Source: Metallococcus carri
Lineage (GTDB): Bacteria > Actinomycetota > Actinomycetes > Actinomycetales > Dermatophilaceae
Assembly (NCBI RefSeq): GCF_011440275.1
Contig: NZ_JAAOIV010000005.1
Coordinates: forward strand, 62,001-126,000
DNA: 64,000 nucleotides
Direction of reading: 5' to 3'
How positions within the stretch are numbered: position 1 is the stretch's first letter; every line of letters starts with the position of its first letter. Of this stretch, positions 9,514-16,302 are shown in pieces. The notes beneath the pieces were generated by a model. The model was not told the DNA's origin. It did not search any database and saw only the letters and a program-made list of their open reading frames with translations. The position numbers and the translations under genes are program-made.

Positions 9514-10317
9514 ATGACAAGGGGATGGGAGATCCAGCGCTGGGGTGGCTACCTCAAAGCCACCGGCAGACCACAGACCACCGTCGAGATGCGCACGTAC
9601 CACCTCGAGCGCCTGGCGGCCGACTACGACGACCCGGGCGCGGTCACGTTCGACGACTTGGTCGAGTGGCTCGCCGCGCACGAGTGGGCGCCCAACACTC
9701 GCCGGTCCTACCGCGGGAGCCTGCGCTCGTATTGGTCATGGCGGCTCGCCACCGGGCGCGCCGCAGCGTCGCCGGCACACCTACTTCCGCCCGTGCGCGT
9801 CCCTCGAGGCCTGCCTCGCCCGACACCCGAGGACGCCTACCGGGCCGCGATCGCGAGCGCCTCGCGCGACCCGCGGGCGCTGATGGCGATTCAGCTCGCT
9901 GCGCAGTGTGGGCTGCGCCGCGGGGAGATCGCTCGAGCGCGCCGTGAAGATCTCGAACCGGCGCTGATCGGCTACACCCTGCGGGTCGAAGGCAAGGGCG
10001 GCCACATCCGGATGGTGCCGCTGCCCGACCCGCTCGCCGCGACGATTGTGCGAGCGCCGGCCGGGTGGCTGTTCCCCTCGCCGCACGGCAAGCACCTGAC
10101 GCCGCACCACCTGGGCAAGATCGTGGTGAAGCACCTCCCGGACGGTTACACCACGCACACGCTGCGGCACCGGTGCGGGACGGTCTCGTACGGGGCGACG
10201 CGTGACCTGCGCGCGGTGCAGGAGCTGCTCGGGCACGCGAAGCCGGAGACGACGGCGATCTACACCAAGATCGATGAGGCGGCCGTGCGGGCGGCGATGA
10301 ACGCTGCCGCCGCCTGA
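9514..10317 (+). CDS. int: Tyrosine integrase of the prophage
   Basis: Site-specific recombinase of 267 residues with an N-terminal SAM-like core-binding domain (about 1-95) and a catalytic domain containing Arg135 (CGLRRGE), Lys161 (VEGKGGHIR), His215-x-x-Arg218 (HTLRHR), His241 (LLGHAKP) and Tyr250 (AIYTKI). It is short for the family, with no separate arm-binding domain evident. The C-terminus is MNAAAA, a possible proteolysis tag like those noted on integrases of integration-dependent immunity phages. In the excised circle it would start 28 nt after the repressor stop. Confidence 0.93.
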   Translation: MTRGWEIQRWGGYLKATGRPQTTVEMRTYHLERLAADYDDPGAVTFDDLVEWLAAHEWAPNTRRSYRGSLRSYWSWRLATGRAAASPAHLLPPVRVPRGLPRPTPEDAYRAAIASASRDPRALMAIQLAAQCGLRRGEIARARREDLEPALIGYTLRVEGKGGHIRMVPLPDPLAATIVRAPAGWLFPSPHGKHLTPHHLGKIVVKHLPDGYTTHTLRHRCGTVSYGATRDLRAVQELLGHAKPETTAIYTKIDEAAVRAAMNAAAA

Positions 10318-10330
10318 GATTTCTGAGTTT

Positions 10331-10396
10331 CCCCCCTCTCGTATTGTCATACGACAAACTACGTAGTAGAATCGTCTTGTCAACGAGAGAGGGGGG
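10331..10396 (+). promoter_or_regulatory. Promoter and operator of the HicA/HTH pair
   Basis: A -35 TTGTCA (10344-10349) and a -10 TAGAAT (10367-10372) are separated by 17 bp. A palindrome TTGTC-ATAC-GACAA (10344-10357) covers the -35 box. Outside these, CCCCCCTCTCGT (10331-10342) and ACGAGAGAGGGGGG (10383-10396) form a near-perfect inverted repeat. The layout suggests autoregulation by a dimeric DNA-binding protein, for which the HTH protein two genes on is the obvious candidate. Confidence 0.7.
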
Positions 10397-10403
10397 TGGA
10401 AAG

Positions 10404-10607
10404 ATGCACAAGGACCTGCGGAAGATCGTTCAGGCGCTCAAGGCGCAGGGGTTCGAGGTCACAGTCTCGAAGAAGGGACACCCTGTCGTATACCGCGACG
10501 GGAAGCTGGTGACCACGTTCTCTGGCACCCCGAGCGATCGCCGGTCCTGGCTGAACAGTCTCGCCAGGGCTCGCCGGGCGGGCTTCCGCTGGCCGCCTCA
10601 GCGGTGA
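10404..10607 (+). CDS. HicA-like mRNA interferase toxin
   Basis: This 67-residue protein follows the HicA fold pattern (HKDLRKIVQALKAQGFEV, SKKGHPVVY with the catalytic-type His26, then TPSDRRSW and a GFRWP end). HicA toxins are ribosome-associated RNA-cleaving proteins held in check by a HicB partner. The ATG at 10404 has a GGAAAG site; an earlier in-frame start at 10344 overlaps the promoter and is unlikely. It is followed 51 bp later by an HTH gene. Confidence 0.75.
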   Translation: MHKDLRKIVQALKAQGFEVTVSKKGHPVVYRDGKLVTTFSGTPSDRRSWLNSLARARRAGFRWPPQR

Positions 10608-10658
10608 AGGAAGGGACCTCATCTTCCCACCAGCAACGCTTATCGCAGGGAGCACACC

Positions 10659-11087
10659 ATGACCAGCTACACCGCGACCGTCGAAACCGCGGCCCGTCGC
10701 ACTCCGGCCGACCTTGACGCCGCCATCGATGCCCTCGAGGCGTACCACGGCGCGATCGGCACCAGCGTGCTCGGCCGGCTCGAAGCCACGATCACCCTCG
10801 ACGCCGAGACCCTCCGGCAGGCAACACAGACCGCCGTCGCCGTCGTCGCCGACGCGCTCGGCTCGCCGGCCGTCGCCGTCAACGTCGCACCCACCGCCGA
10901 CGTCGACCGCGCGCAGGGGCGCCCGCCCATCCCCGAGCTCCTGAGCGTCGCCGACGCGGCAGAACGCCTCGGCGTGACCCGGCAGGCGATCCTGCAGCGC
11001 ATCGACTCCGGTGCCATCGCTGCCACCAAGGTCGGCAAGGCATATGTCGTGCGCGCTGCCGACGTTACCGGGAGCAAGGGTGCATGA
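10659..11087 (+). CDS. HTH protein, likely antitoxin/regulator of the HicA-like toxin
   Basis: The 142-residue protein has an N-terminal helical region (PADLDAAIDALEAYHGAI) and a C-terminal excisionase/MerR-like helix-turn-helix (LLSVADAAERLGVTRQAILQRIDSGAI). Its place behind the HicA-like gene and the palindromic promoter upstream point to a DNA-binding antitoxin. The HicB fold itself is not obvious. An excisionase role is an alternative. Confidence 0.6.
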   Translation: MTSYTATVETAARRTPADLDAAIDALEAYHGAIGTSVLGRLEATITLDAETLRQATQTAVAVVADALGSPAVAVNVAPTADVDRAQGRPPIPELLSVADAAERLGVTRQAILQRIDSGAIAATKVGKAYVVRAADVTGSKGA

Positions 11088-11113
11088 TGTGATGCAGATC
11101 ACATTCCCAACTC

Positions 11114-11142
11114 TTGTCATGTCCTGTTTTAGGACATAGATT
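11114..11142 (+). promoter_or_regulatory. Promoter with internal operator of the cas5e operon
   Basis: A -35 TTGTCA (11114-11119) and a -10 TAGATT (11137-11142) are exactly 17 bp apart. A perfect 7-bp inverted repeat, ATGTCCT-N5-AGGACAT (11119-11137), fills the spacer, so a bound dimer would block RNA polymerase. This is where Aca repressors typically bind in anti-CRISPR operons. The operon encodes an HTH protein that could be that repressor. Confidence 0.7.
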
Positions 11143-11195
11143 GGTGTCATCAGGTCAGGGGAGCAGCCCCAGACCGAGACCCCGAAGGGGAAGCC

Positions 11196-11420
11196 ATGAA
11201 CACCCTCACCGACCTCGACATCCGCGCCCAGGTCATCGAGCCCGCCCTCGCCGGCGAGTACGACACCGAGACGGTCGACGCGATCACCGACGCGATCCTG
11301 GACGCCGCCCCGGTCGATACCTGGTACCTCGACGAGCTCGAGTACTACACCGACACGATCGGCACCGAGGAGTTCTGGGCCATCGTCGAGCGGGTCGCCA
11401 CCGAGCGGGGCGCTCAGTGA
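11196..11420 (+). CDS. Small acidic protein, first gene of the cas5e operon
   Basis: This 74-residue protein is strongly acidic (many Asp/Glu, few Lys/Arg) and mostly helical by pattern (YDTETVDAITDAILD, TEEFWAIVERVATERG). No family is recognised. The stop overlaps the GTG of the HTH gene (GTGA). A small acidic protein ahead of an Aca-like regulator is the usual position of an anti-CRISPR protein, but nothing in the sequence proves that. Confidence 0.75.
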   Translation: MNTLTDLDIRAQVIEPALAGEYDTETVDAITDAILDAAPVDTWYLDELEYYTDTIGTEEFWAIVERVATERGAQ

Positions 11421-11836
11421 GCGACACCACACGAACGGGCTCCGCGGTCATGACGGCCGCGGAGTTCCGCATTGCCCGCGAGCGGCTGGGGGTCACGATG
11501 GAGTGGCTCGCCGGTGAGCTCGGGGTCGCTGAGCGCACGATCCGCCGCTGGGAGGCAGGTGCAGCCCCGATCCCTGACGGCGCCGCCGCCGACCTGTATT
11601 CGATCCAGGACGCCACTGACGACTTCGTGGACAAGGTCGTCGCCGAGCTGCAGTTGACCGAGCCGGACGAGGACGGGTCGCAGTGGGTGATCACCTACCC
11701 CAGCGATGCGGCATACCGGGACGAGTGGCCCGACCTGGACTGGCCGGCGGGCTGGCACCGGGCCGCGATGGGCCGGGTCGCGCAGAAGATCCCCGGCCTG
11801 CGGGTGCGCTACCTGCGAGACGAGGACCCGCAATGA
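11417..11836 (+). CDS. HTH regulator with Aca2-like architecture
   Basis: 139 residues from a GTG that overlaps the previous stop; an ATG 11 codons later is an alternative. The N-terminal part is an XRE-type HTH (FRIARERLGVTMEWLAGELG, then AERTIRRWEAGAAPIPD). The C-terminal part has the pattern Y-x-x-D...PD...GW(H/R)...V resembling the dimerisation domain of Aca2. I infer that it represses its own operon through the inverted repeat in the promoter. The stop overlaps the cas5e start (ATGA). Confidence 0.65.
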   Translation: MSDTTRTGSAVMTAAEFRIARERLGVTMEWLAGELGVAERTIRRWEAGAAPIPDGAAADLYSIQDATDDFVDKVVAELQLTEPDEDGSQWVITYPSDAAYRDEWPDLDWPAGWHRAAMGRVAQKIPGLRVRYLRDEDPQ

Positions 11837-12513
11837 CCACGCTGCTGCTGCGCCTGGCCGCGCCCACCCAGGCGTGGGCGGGCCGAAAACTGGCGATCAC
11901 GCCGAACCCGACATGGCCGCAGCAACCTCATGCGAGCGCCCGAACGCGGCCCACCGGGACCGGTTTGGTCGGTTTCGTCGGGTGCGCGCTCGGGCGGGAG
12001 CGGGGCACCGACATGTCGGACCTGCGGGCACTGGAGTACCTGGTGCGTGAGGATCAGCCCGGGCATCTCGCCCGGGAGTTCCGCGTCACCCGCAGGCGTG
12101 ACGGCAACGGCCGGGTGTACTCGCAGCCGCTCGTCGAGGGCGTGGTGGACGACGCGGCCTTCCTGGTGACCGTGTCCGGCGACCGAGGCCTGCTCGAGCA
12201 GGTAGCGGATGCGCTGGTGGCGCCGCGGTGGCCGCTGTACCTGGGACGGCGGGAGTACCCGCCGACGCTGCCGATCCTGCTCGGCCTCGATGACCGGGAC
12301 GGTGAGGAAGTGGCGCGGGCTCACCCGTGGCTTGCCTCCGACTGGTATCGCCGCACGTGCCCGCCTGTCGTGGCGCTGTCGCTGTACCCGGTGTTCCCGT
12401 ACCGGGAGACGCTGATCCCGGACGACTGGCTGGAGAGTGTCACCATCGACAACCCGCTCGGTCGGGAGGTCGTCGACTTCTTCGCGGTCGTGGCAGGTAT
12501 GGACGGGCGGTGA
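11833..12513 (+). CDS. cas5e: Stand-alone Cas5e (CasD) homologue encoded by the prophage
   Basis: Cas5e is the Cascade subunit that caps the 5' handle of the crRNA in type I-E CRISPR-Cas. The protein has the Cas5e N-terminus (LLLRLAAPTQAW, residues 4-15), the glycine-rich GLVGFVGCALGRERG (44-58) and the signature YLGRR (136-140). At 226 residues it matches E. coli CasD (224), so it is full length. No other cas gene is in the window. It is translationally coupled to an Aca-like regulator and is followed at once by CRISPR-repeat-like hairpins. Possible jobs are a decoy Cascade subunit (anti-CRISPR) or recruitment of host Cascade against rival phages. Confidence 0.85.
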   Translation: MTTLLLRLAAPTQAWAGRKLAITPNPTWPQQPHASARTRPTGTGLVGFVGCALGRERGTDMSDLRALEYLVREDQPGHLAREFRVTRRRDGNGRVYSQPLVEGVVDDAAFLVTVSGDRGLLEQVADALVAPRWPLYLGRREYPPTLPILLGLDDRDGEEVARAHPWLASDWYRRTCPPVVALSLYPVFPYRETLIPDDWLESVTIDNPLGREVVDFFAVVAGMDGR

Positions 12514-12552
12514 CCGGGGCGTTATCTTTGCCGGCGAGGCTGGCGCGAGTCG

Positions 12553-12641
12553 GCCTGGCCCGCGTAGCGGGCATAGCCCATGAGTAATTAGAGTGGGGGC
12601 AGCTACGGCTCGCCCGTTCCCCGCGTAGCGGGGACATAACG
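12553..12641 (+). CRISPR. Two type I-E repeat-like hairpins 61 nt apart (putative mini-array or decoy RNA)
   Basis: Hairpin 1 is GCCCGC-GTA-GCGGGC (12558-12572) followed by ATAGCCCA. Hairpin 2 is CCCCGC-GTA-GCGGGG (12619-12633) followed by ACATAACG. The loops are exactly 61 nt apart, the unit length of a type I-E array (28-29 repeat plus 32-33 spacer). The 8-nt 3' flanks resemble type I-E 5' handles (E. coli ATAAACCG). Outside the stems the two units differ, so this is not a classical array. It lies 45 bp after cas5e and just before a terminator, so it would be co-transcribed. Confidence 0.4.
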
Positions 12642-12646
12642 AAAAT

Positions 12647-12679
12647 GGCCCCGCCCCTCCGTGATGGAGGAGCGGGGCC
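12647..12679. terminator. Bidirectional terminator between left arm and late operon
   Basis: A near-perfect 14-bp stem (GGCCCCGC...GCGGGGCC, one mismatch) has a GTGAT loop. It is followed by TTCTTT on the plus strand and by ATTTTCGTT on the minus strand. It would end both the cas5e transcript and the late transcript. Confidence 0.85.
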
Positions 12680-12694
12680 TTCTTTGTCGTGCGG

Positions 12695-12871
12695 CTACCG
12701 CGGGCAGGTGCTCGGGTGCGCCCACGGGGGTGCCGGCACTATCGGCTGGTCGGGGTCGTCGGGGACCATCCAGGACTCAGCGATCCGGTGCCACTGACCG
12801 CACCGGGGGCAGCGACCATGGTGCAGGACGCCCGGGGTGACGCTGTAGCGGGTGACCGGGTGGTGAGGCAT
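12695..12871 (-). CDS. Small zinc-ribbon-like protein at the end of the late operon
   Basis: This 58-codon frame starts MPHHPVTRYSV and contains GRCPRCGQWHR, a single CxxC with nearby His. It starts 5 bp beyond the nuclease stop on the same strand and ends just before the terminator. No function is recognised. Its codon third positions are GC-rich like its neighbours. Confidence 0.55.
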   Translation of the reverse strand: MPHHPVTRYSVTPGVLHHGRCPRCGQWHRIAESWMVPDDPDQPIVPAPPWAHPSTCPR

Positions 12872-12875
12872 GGCG

Positions 12876-13295
12876 TCACACGGTGCGCGGCCAGGGCGGG
12901 ACGGGCCGGGTGCCGGTGCCGTCCCAGGGTGCGACCCACTGGTCGGCGATGAGGTCGGCGATCAGGTCGACGCTGGTGCGCGTCTGGATCGCCGCGACGA
13001 CCTCGATGCCGTATTTGTAGGGCGTCACCCGGGTGAGGGTGATCGGTGCGCCGACCGGGAGTAGCTCAGCCAGGTGAGCTTTCGCGGCCTTACCGCCCTC
13101 GGTGCGGATCTCGGCGGCGTTGCACCCGCGCAGCCGGATGCGCAGCTCCTGCAGCACGAGCATGATGGCCAGTCCCGCCAGTTCGAGCGAGCCGAGGGTC
13201 ACGTCTGCGTCGAGGGTGTCGCCGTCGATCACCCGGGTGACCGTGGCGGCATACGACTGGTCGGGCGCGAGGACCGCGGCGAGCGGCTCGGTCAC
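12876..13295 (-). CDS. Staphylococcal-nuclease-like protein
   Basis: 139 residues with TNase-type motifs: RVIDGDTLDADVTL, the Arg-containing RIRLRGCNAAEIRTEG and GKAAKAHLAELL. This family cleaves DNA or RNA with calcium; the role in a phage lysis region is unclear. The start overlaps the holin-like stop (ATGA). The left border of the tandem duplication (13020) falls inside this gene, so copy 2 of the gene is truncated. Confidence 0.7.
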   Translation of the reverse strand: MTEPLAAVLAPDQSYAATVTRVIDGDTLDADVTLGSLELAGLAIMLVLQELRIRLRGCNAAEIRTEGGKAAKAHLAELLPVGAPITLTRVTPYKYGIEVVAAIQTRTSVDLIADLIADQWVAPWDGTGTRPVPPWPRTV

Positions 13296-13657
13296 GGCTG
13301 GCCCGGTCCCGCCGGGTCGTCTGTCGCGGTGGCCTGTGCGACGGGCTGCTCGACCGGAGTACCGAGCCCGACGTCGGCTGCGGGTCCGGCGACGAGCGCG
13401 CCGCCGGCAGCACGATATGCGGCGACGTCGGAGTTGGGCACGACCTGCGAGGCAACACCACTGCTGGTGCCGTTATATCCGGCCCACCCGGCAGCGACGA
13501 CGCTGACAATGAACGCCGCCCACGTCACGATTTCGTTCTGGCTCAGCGCGCCGGCACCGACGAGCGCCGTCGACACGCCAGTGAGTGCCGCTTGGATACG
13601 GTAGCTCTTGGCGACGGGCTGCGGCTTGGTGTAGCTGTCAGTGGATGTGTTGGTCAT
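13292..13657 (-). CDS. Holin-like membrane protein, copy 1
   Basis: 121 residues with two hydrophobic segments (IQAALTGVSTALVGAGAL and IVTWAAFIVSVVAAGWAGY) and an Ala/Pro-rich tail. It lies directly after the two peptidoglycan hydrolase genes, with its start overlapping the upstream stop (ATGA). This is the usual form and place of an actinophage holin, which permeabilises the membrane at lysis. Confidence 0.7.
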   Translation of the reverse strand: MTNTSTDSYTKPQPVAKSYRIQAALTGVSTALVGAGALSQNEIVTWAAFIVSVVAAGWAGYNGTSSGVASQVVPNSDVAAYRAAGGALVAGPAADVGLGTPVEQPVAQATATDDPAGPGQP

Positions 13658-14373
13658 AGCTTGCCCCTTCCGTTCCAGTGGGTGGCGTTGAGTCGGACCT
13701 GCAGCACGGTGGTGAACCACGTCGACCCCCAAGGTGAGCTCGTGCCGAGCGCGGCTTGCATGGCGGCCTTCGTGGCGGGACCGACGATGCCGTCGGCTTT
13801 CACTCGGGCGCCGCGGGCGATGAGCCACTTCTGCAGGGCGACGATGGTGGCCCGGTCGAAGGAGCCGGTCTGGGCGACCTTGAGCAGCTTCTGCAGGGAT
13901 CGGGTGGTGCTGTATCCCCACACGCCGTCGCAGGCGATGACCGAGGACCGGTCCCAGGCGGGCTTGCCCTCCCAGCCGCCTCGGTACCAGCGGGCGCCGT
14001 CGTTGGAATATTGGCCGACGTCGATGTGCAGGTGATTGGTTTCCCAGTGGAAACCGAGCCCCCAGTGCTTCAGCTTGGGGACGATGTTCGCGTAGAACCA
14101 GTCGCGTTCTGAACCGGCGCCGGTCCAGTTGAGGTCGGCGGCGAATGCGACCGTCTGGCCGAACCACTGGGCGAGCTCGGTGTGCCAGGTCTTCTGGTAG
14201 CCGGCGGCGGTCTGGTCGACGTGCTTGCCGTAGTCGACCGGGTCGTAGACCCCGTCCTCGTAGACCAGGGCGGCCTTGCCGGCGGCCGGGACGAACACGC
14301 GCTCAACGAACAAACTGCGGATCGTCTCGTGGGTGACCTGCGGTTGGCTGGTGGCGATGCTGCGGTAGGTCAT
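13654..14373 (-). CDS. Endolysin component: M15-type peptidase with peptidoglycan-binding domain, copy 1
   Basis: The N-terminal half resembles a zinc D-Ala-D-Ala carboxypeptidase (M15), with Asp80 in FAADLNWTG and the metal site HLHIDVG (114-120). The C-terminal half (about 150-230) is a PG_binding_1 domain (RATIVALQKWLIARG, DGIVGPATKAAMQ). It would cut peptide cross-links in the cell wall. It starts in ATGA overlap with the transglycosylase-like gene. Confidence 0.75.
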   Translation of the reverse strand: MTYRSIATSQPQVTHETIRSLFVERVFVPAAGKAALVYEDGVYDPVDYGKHVDQTAAGYQKTWHTELAQWFGQTVAFAADLNWTGAGSERDWFYANIVPKLKHWGLGFHWETNHLHIDVGQYSNDGARWYRGGWEGKPAWDRSSVIACDGVWGYSTTRSLQKLLKVAQTGSFDRATIVALQKWLIARGARVKADGIVGPATKAAMQAALGTSSPWGSTWFTTVLQVRLNATHWNGRGKL

Positions 14374-15146
14374 TGGGGGATCACGACTCCTCGTGAGTAG
14401 AGGTACTGCTGGGTGGCGGGGCCGCAGACCCCGTCGATCTGGAGGCGGCCGAGCTTCTGCACGGCTTTGATGGCGCCCTCGGTGTAGGCGCCGTAGTCGC
14501 CGTCGACGGCGACCTGTGAGTTGAAGCGGCCGCGCAGGCCCTGTTGGAGGGCCTTCACTCGGTAACCGGTGGAGCCGCGGCGCAGCGTCGCGCCCGCCTT
14601 GAACCCGGCCGGTGCGGTCGTGGTTGGCGGGGTCGCCGGGGTGGTGCTGACGCCGGCGAGCAGGCCACGCCACCGGGTGGCGCGCTTCACGATCGAGGCG
14701 CCATACAAGGGGGCGCCGTCGGGCCGGCCCGAGTTGTACCGCTGCCCGGCCCGATTCAGGGTGGCGTCGTCGGTGTGGCCACCGAGGTAGGACTTGACGA
14801 TCCGCAGCCCGAAGATCATGTTGTCGAGCGGCAGCCACAGCCGCAGGCCCTGCTGGGCGGCTTGGGCGAAGTAGCCCTTGTAGGTGATCTGGAACGGGCC
14901 GACGCCGTTGCTGGTGTGACCGCTGTTGACCAGTTGGAGGAACTGCCGGTAGTTGGTTTCTGTGACTGCGCCGGCGCCGGCCATGGCACCGCCGCGGTCG
15001 TTGCCGTACACGTTGGCGCCGCCGGACTCTTGCTCACAGAACGCGGCAGCGATCCACAAGGGGACGCCGACCTTGTTGGCGGCGGTGATCAGGGCGTCCG
15101 CGTTGGCGCGGATGCCGTTGCGGGACAGGATGGTCAGCGCCGACAT
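14370..15146 (-). CDS. Endolysin component: lytic-transglycosylase-like enzyme with peptidoglycan-binding domain, copy 1
   Basis: The N-terminal domain carries the lysozyme-like FCEQESGGANVYGND with candidate catalytic Glu40. A Thr/Pro linker near 165-180 leads to a C-terminal PG_binding_1 domain (GYRVKALQQGL, VDGDYGAYTEGAIKAVQ, IDGVCGPATQ). It would cleave the glycan strand. A terminator hairpin lies just upstream, so the gene may have its own promoter or be reached by read-through. Confidence 0.8.
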   Translation of the reverse strand: MSALTILSRNGIRANADALITAANKVGVPLWIAAAFCEQESGGANVYGNDRGGAMAGAGAVTETNYRQFLQLVNSGHTSNGVGPFQITYKGYFAQAAQQGLRLWLPLDNMIFGLRIVKSYLGGHTDDATLNRAGQRYNSGRPDGAPLYGASIVKRATRWRGLLAGVSTTPATPPTTTAPAGFKAGATLRRGSTGYRVKALQQGLRGRFNSQVAVDGDYGAYTEGAIKAVQKLGRLQIDGVCGPATQQYLYSRGVVIPQ

Positions 15147-15165
15147 GGGCGCCTCCTTTCATGAC

Positions 15166-15192
15166 GAAACCCCCTGCGCCGCAGGGGGTTTC
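15166..15192 (-). terminator. Intrinsic terminator inside the lysis cassette, copy 1
   Basis: A perfect 12-bp stem, GAAACCCCCTGC with GCAGGGGGTTTC, and a 3-nt loop separate the coiled-coil membrane protein gene from the transglycosylase gene. The minus-strand side ends in GTTTC. It would uncouple lysis genes from tail genes. Confidence 0.8.
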
Positions 15193-15210
15193 AGTGGTCC
15201 GACCGTATGG

Positions 15211-15576
15211 TCAGGTGGTCGGCTCGGTCGGAGAGTCGGATAGGAACAGCGGGGTAGGTGGACCGATCCGCTTGGCCTCGGCCGGGTTGGACTGCAGCAG
15301 CGCGGCGTACATCTGCCGGTCCTGGGCGATGTGGATGTAGGCGAGCCGGTCGCGCTGCTGCAGCTCCTGGGACCGCGCGTCGGCGAGCCCCTGGTGGTAG
15401 GCGACCTGCTCGCGCAGGCTCGCCCGGACCGTGTCGACGCGCTCCTTGCGGGCCTCTCGCCGTTCGGTGACGAACTGCCGAACCGTCTTGGAAAACACCG
15501 CTAGCAGCGCTCCGAGCGCGGCTACAGCAGAGCCGAGCGCGAGTAGGTACGCCTCGAGGTCAACCCCGCCGATCAC
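15211..15576 (-). CDS. Membrane-anchored coiled-coil protein, copy 1
   Basis: 121 residues with an N-terminal hydrophobic segment (AYLLALGSAVAALGALLAVF) and a charged helical remainder (TERREARKERVDTVRASLRE) likely to form a coiled coil. A second holin or spanin-like role in lysis is possible. The GTG start overlaps the preceding stop (GTGA). Confidence 0.65.
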   Translation of the reverse strand: MIGGVDLEAYLLALGSAVAALGALLAVFSKTVRQFVTERREARKERVDTVRASLREQVAYHQGLADARSQELQQRDRLAYIHIAQDRQMYAALLQSNPAEAKRIGPPTPLFLSDSPTEPTT

Positions 15577-16061
15577 TGCCGAGCTCCCTTGCGGCGGTCG
15601 CGGGCGACCATGGCGTCCTGCATGTCCTGGGTGCGCCGCCAGGCGAGCAGCGCGTGCAACACGAACACGAGCAGCAGGCCGCCCGGGCCGCGCAACCCGT
15701 CCCACGGGAAGCTCGTCTCGGACAGGATCTGCCAGTACATGCCCGTCATCAGAGTCCCGTAGGTGAGGGCGAGCATCAGGTGTCCCAGCCAGCGCAGCAG
15801 CAGCCACCCGCCGGCCATCCCGACCGCGAGCACGGTGAGGCTCGCCACGATGAGCCACCCCCATCCTTGGATCGTGAGCAGCTGCTCGACGATCGCGTAG
15901 GTCGTGGAGGTGATCGGCGGGTCGGTCAGGTAGTCCAGGGCACGCTGCGAGGCCTGCACCATGGACGCGATGATCAGGACTCGGACGAACGCCGCGGGCA
16001 GGTCCCGGGTGCGGGACCCACCGCGCTGCCAGGTAATCGCACCGGCCCGCTTGCCGGTCAC
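15573..16061 (-). CDS. Multi-span membrane protein, copy 1
   Basis: 162 residues from a GTG that overlaps the previous stop. It has about four hydrophobic segments (FVRVLIIASMV, WGWLIVASLTVLAVGMAGGW, LLLRWLGHLMLALTYGTL, GGLLLVFVLHALLAW). The lysis-cassette position suggests a holin-like role; no family is recognised. Confidence 0.65.
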   Translation of the reverse strand: MTGKRAGAITWQRGGSRTRDLPAAFVRVLIIASMVQASQRALDYLTDPPITSTTYAIVEQLLTIQGWGWLIVASLTVLAVGMAGGWLLLRWLGHLMLALTYGTLMTGMYWQILSETSFPWDGLRGPGGLLLVFVLHALLAWRRTQDMQDAMVARDRRKGARQ

Positions 16062-16291
16062 TGCGGGGCCTCGGCGGTGTCGGCGCGTGTGTGGTCCTTC
16101 ACCCACGCCTGGGCGGCGGCGACGAGCTCGGTGGGGTCGCCGCCGGCGACGTCGTACTCGGCGAGGACTTTCTCGACCTGGGCGACGGCGCGGGCGCGGA
16201 TGCCGCGTTTGCGGTTCTCTTGCTCGAGGGCTTCGGCGAGGGAGGCGAGGTCGGCGTCGCCGAGTTGGGTGGGGTCGATACCGGTGGGCAT
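16058..16291 (-). CDS. Small tail-adjacent protein, copy 1
   Basis: 77 residues, MPTGIDPTQLGD followed by helices (LASLAEALEQENRKRGIRARA). It follows the large tail gene in the intact copy. In copy 1 the same frame is also open upstream across the duplication junction, giving a chimeric 271-residue ORF (16058-16873) that begins with the truncated nuclease. The native ATG at 16291 remains. Confidence 0.65.
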   Translation of the reverse strand: MPTGIDPTQLGDADLASLAEALEQENRKRGIRARAVAQVEKVLAEYDVAGGDPTELVAAAQAWVKDHTRADTAEAPQ

Positions 16292-16302
16292 AGCGGTGGC
16301 TC

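Noticed and set aside
12553-12641. A classical CRISPR array
   Set aside because: Only two units are present, they differ outside the stem, and no cas1/cas2 or leader is seen. I keep it as repeat-like hairpins, not as a proven array.
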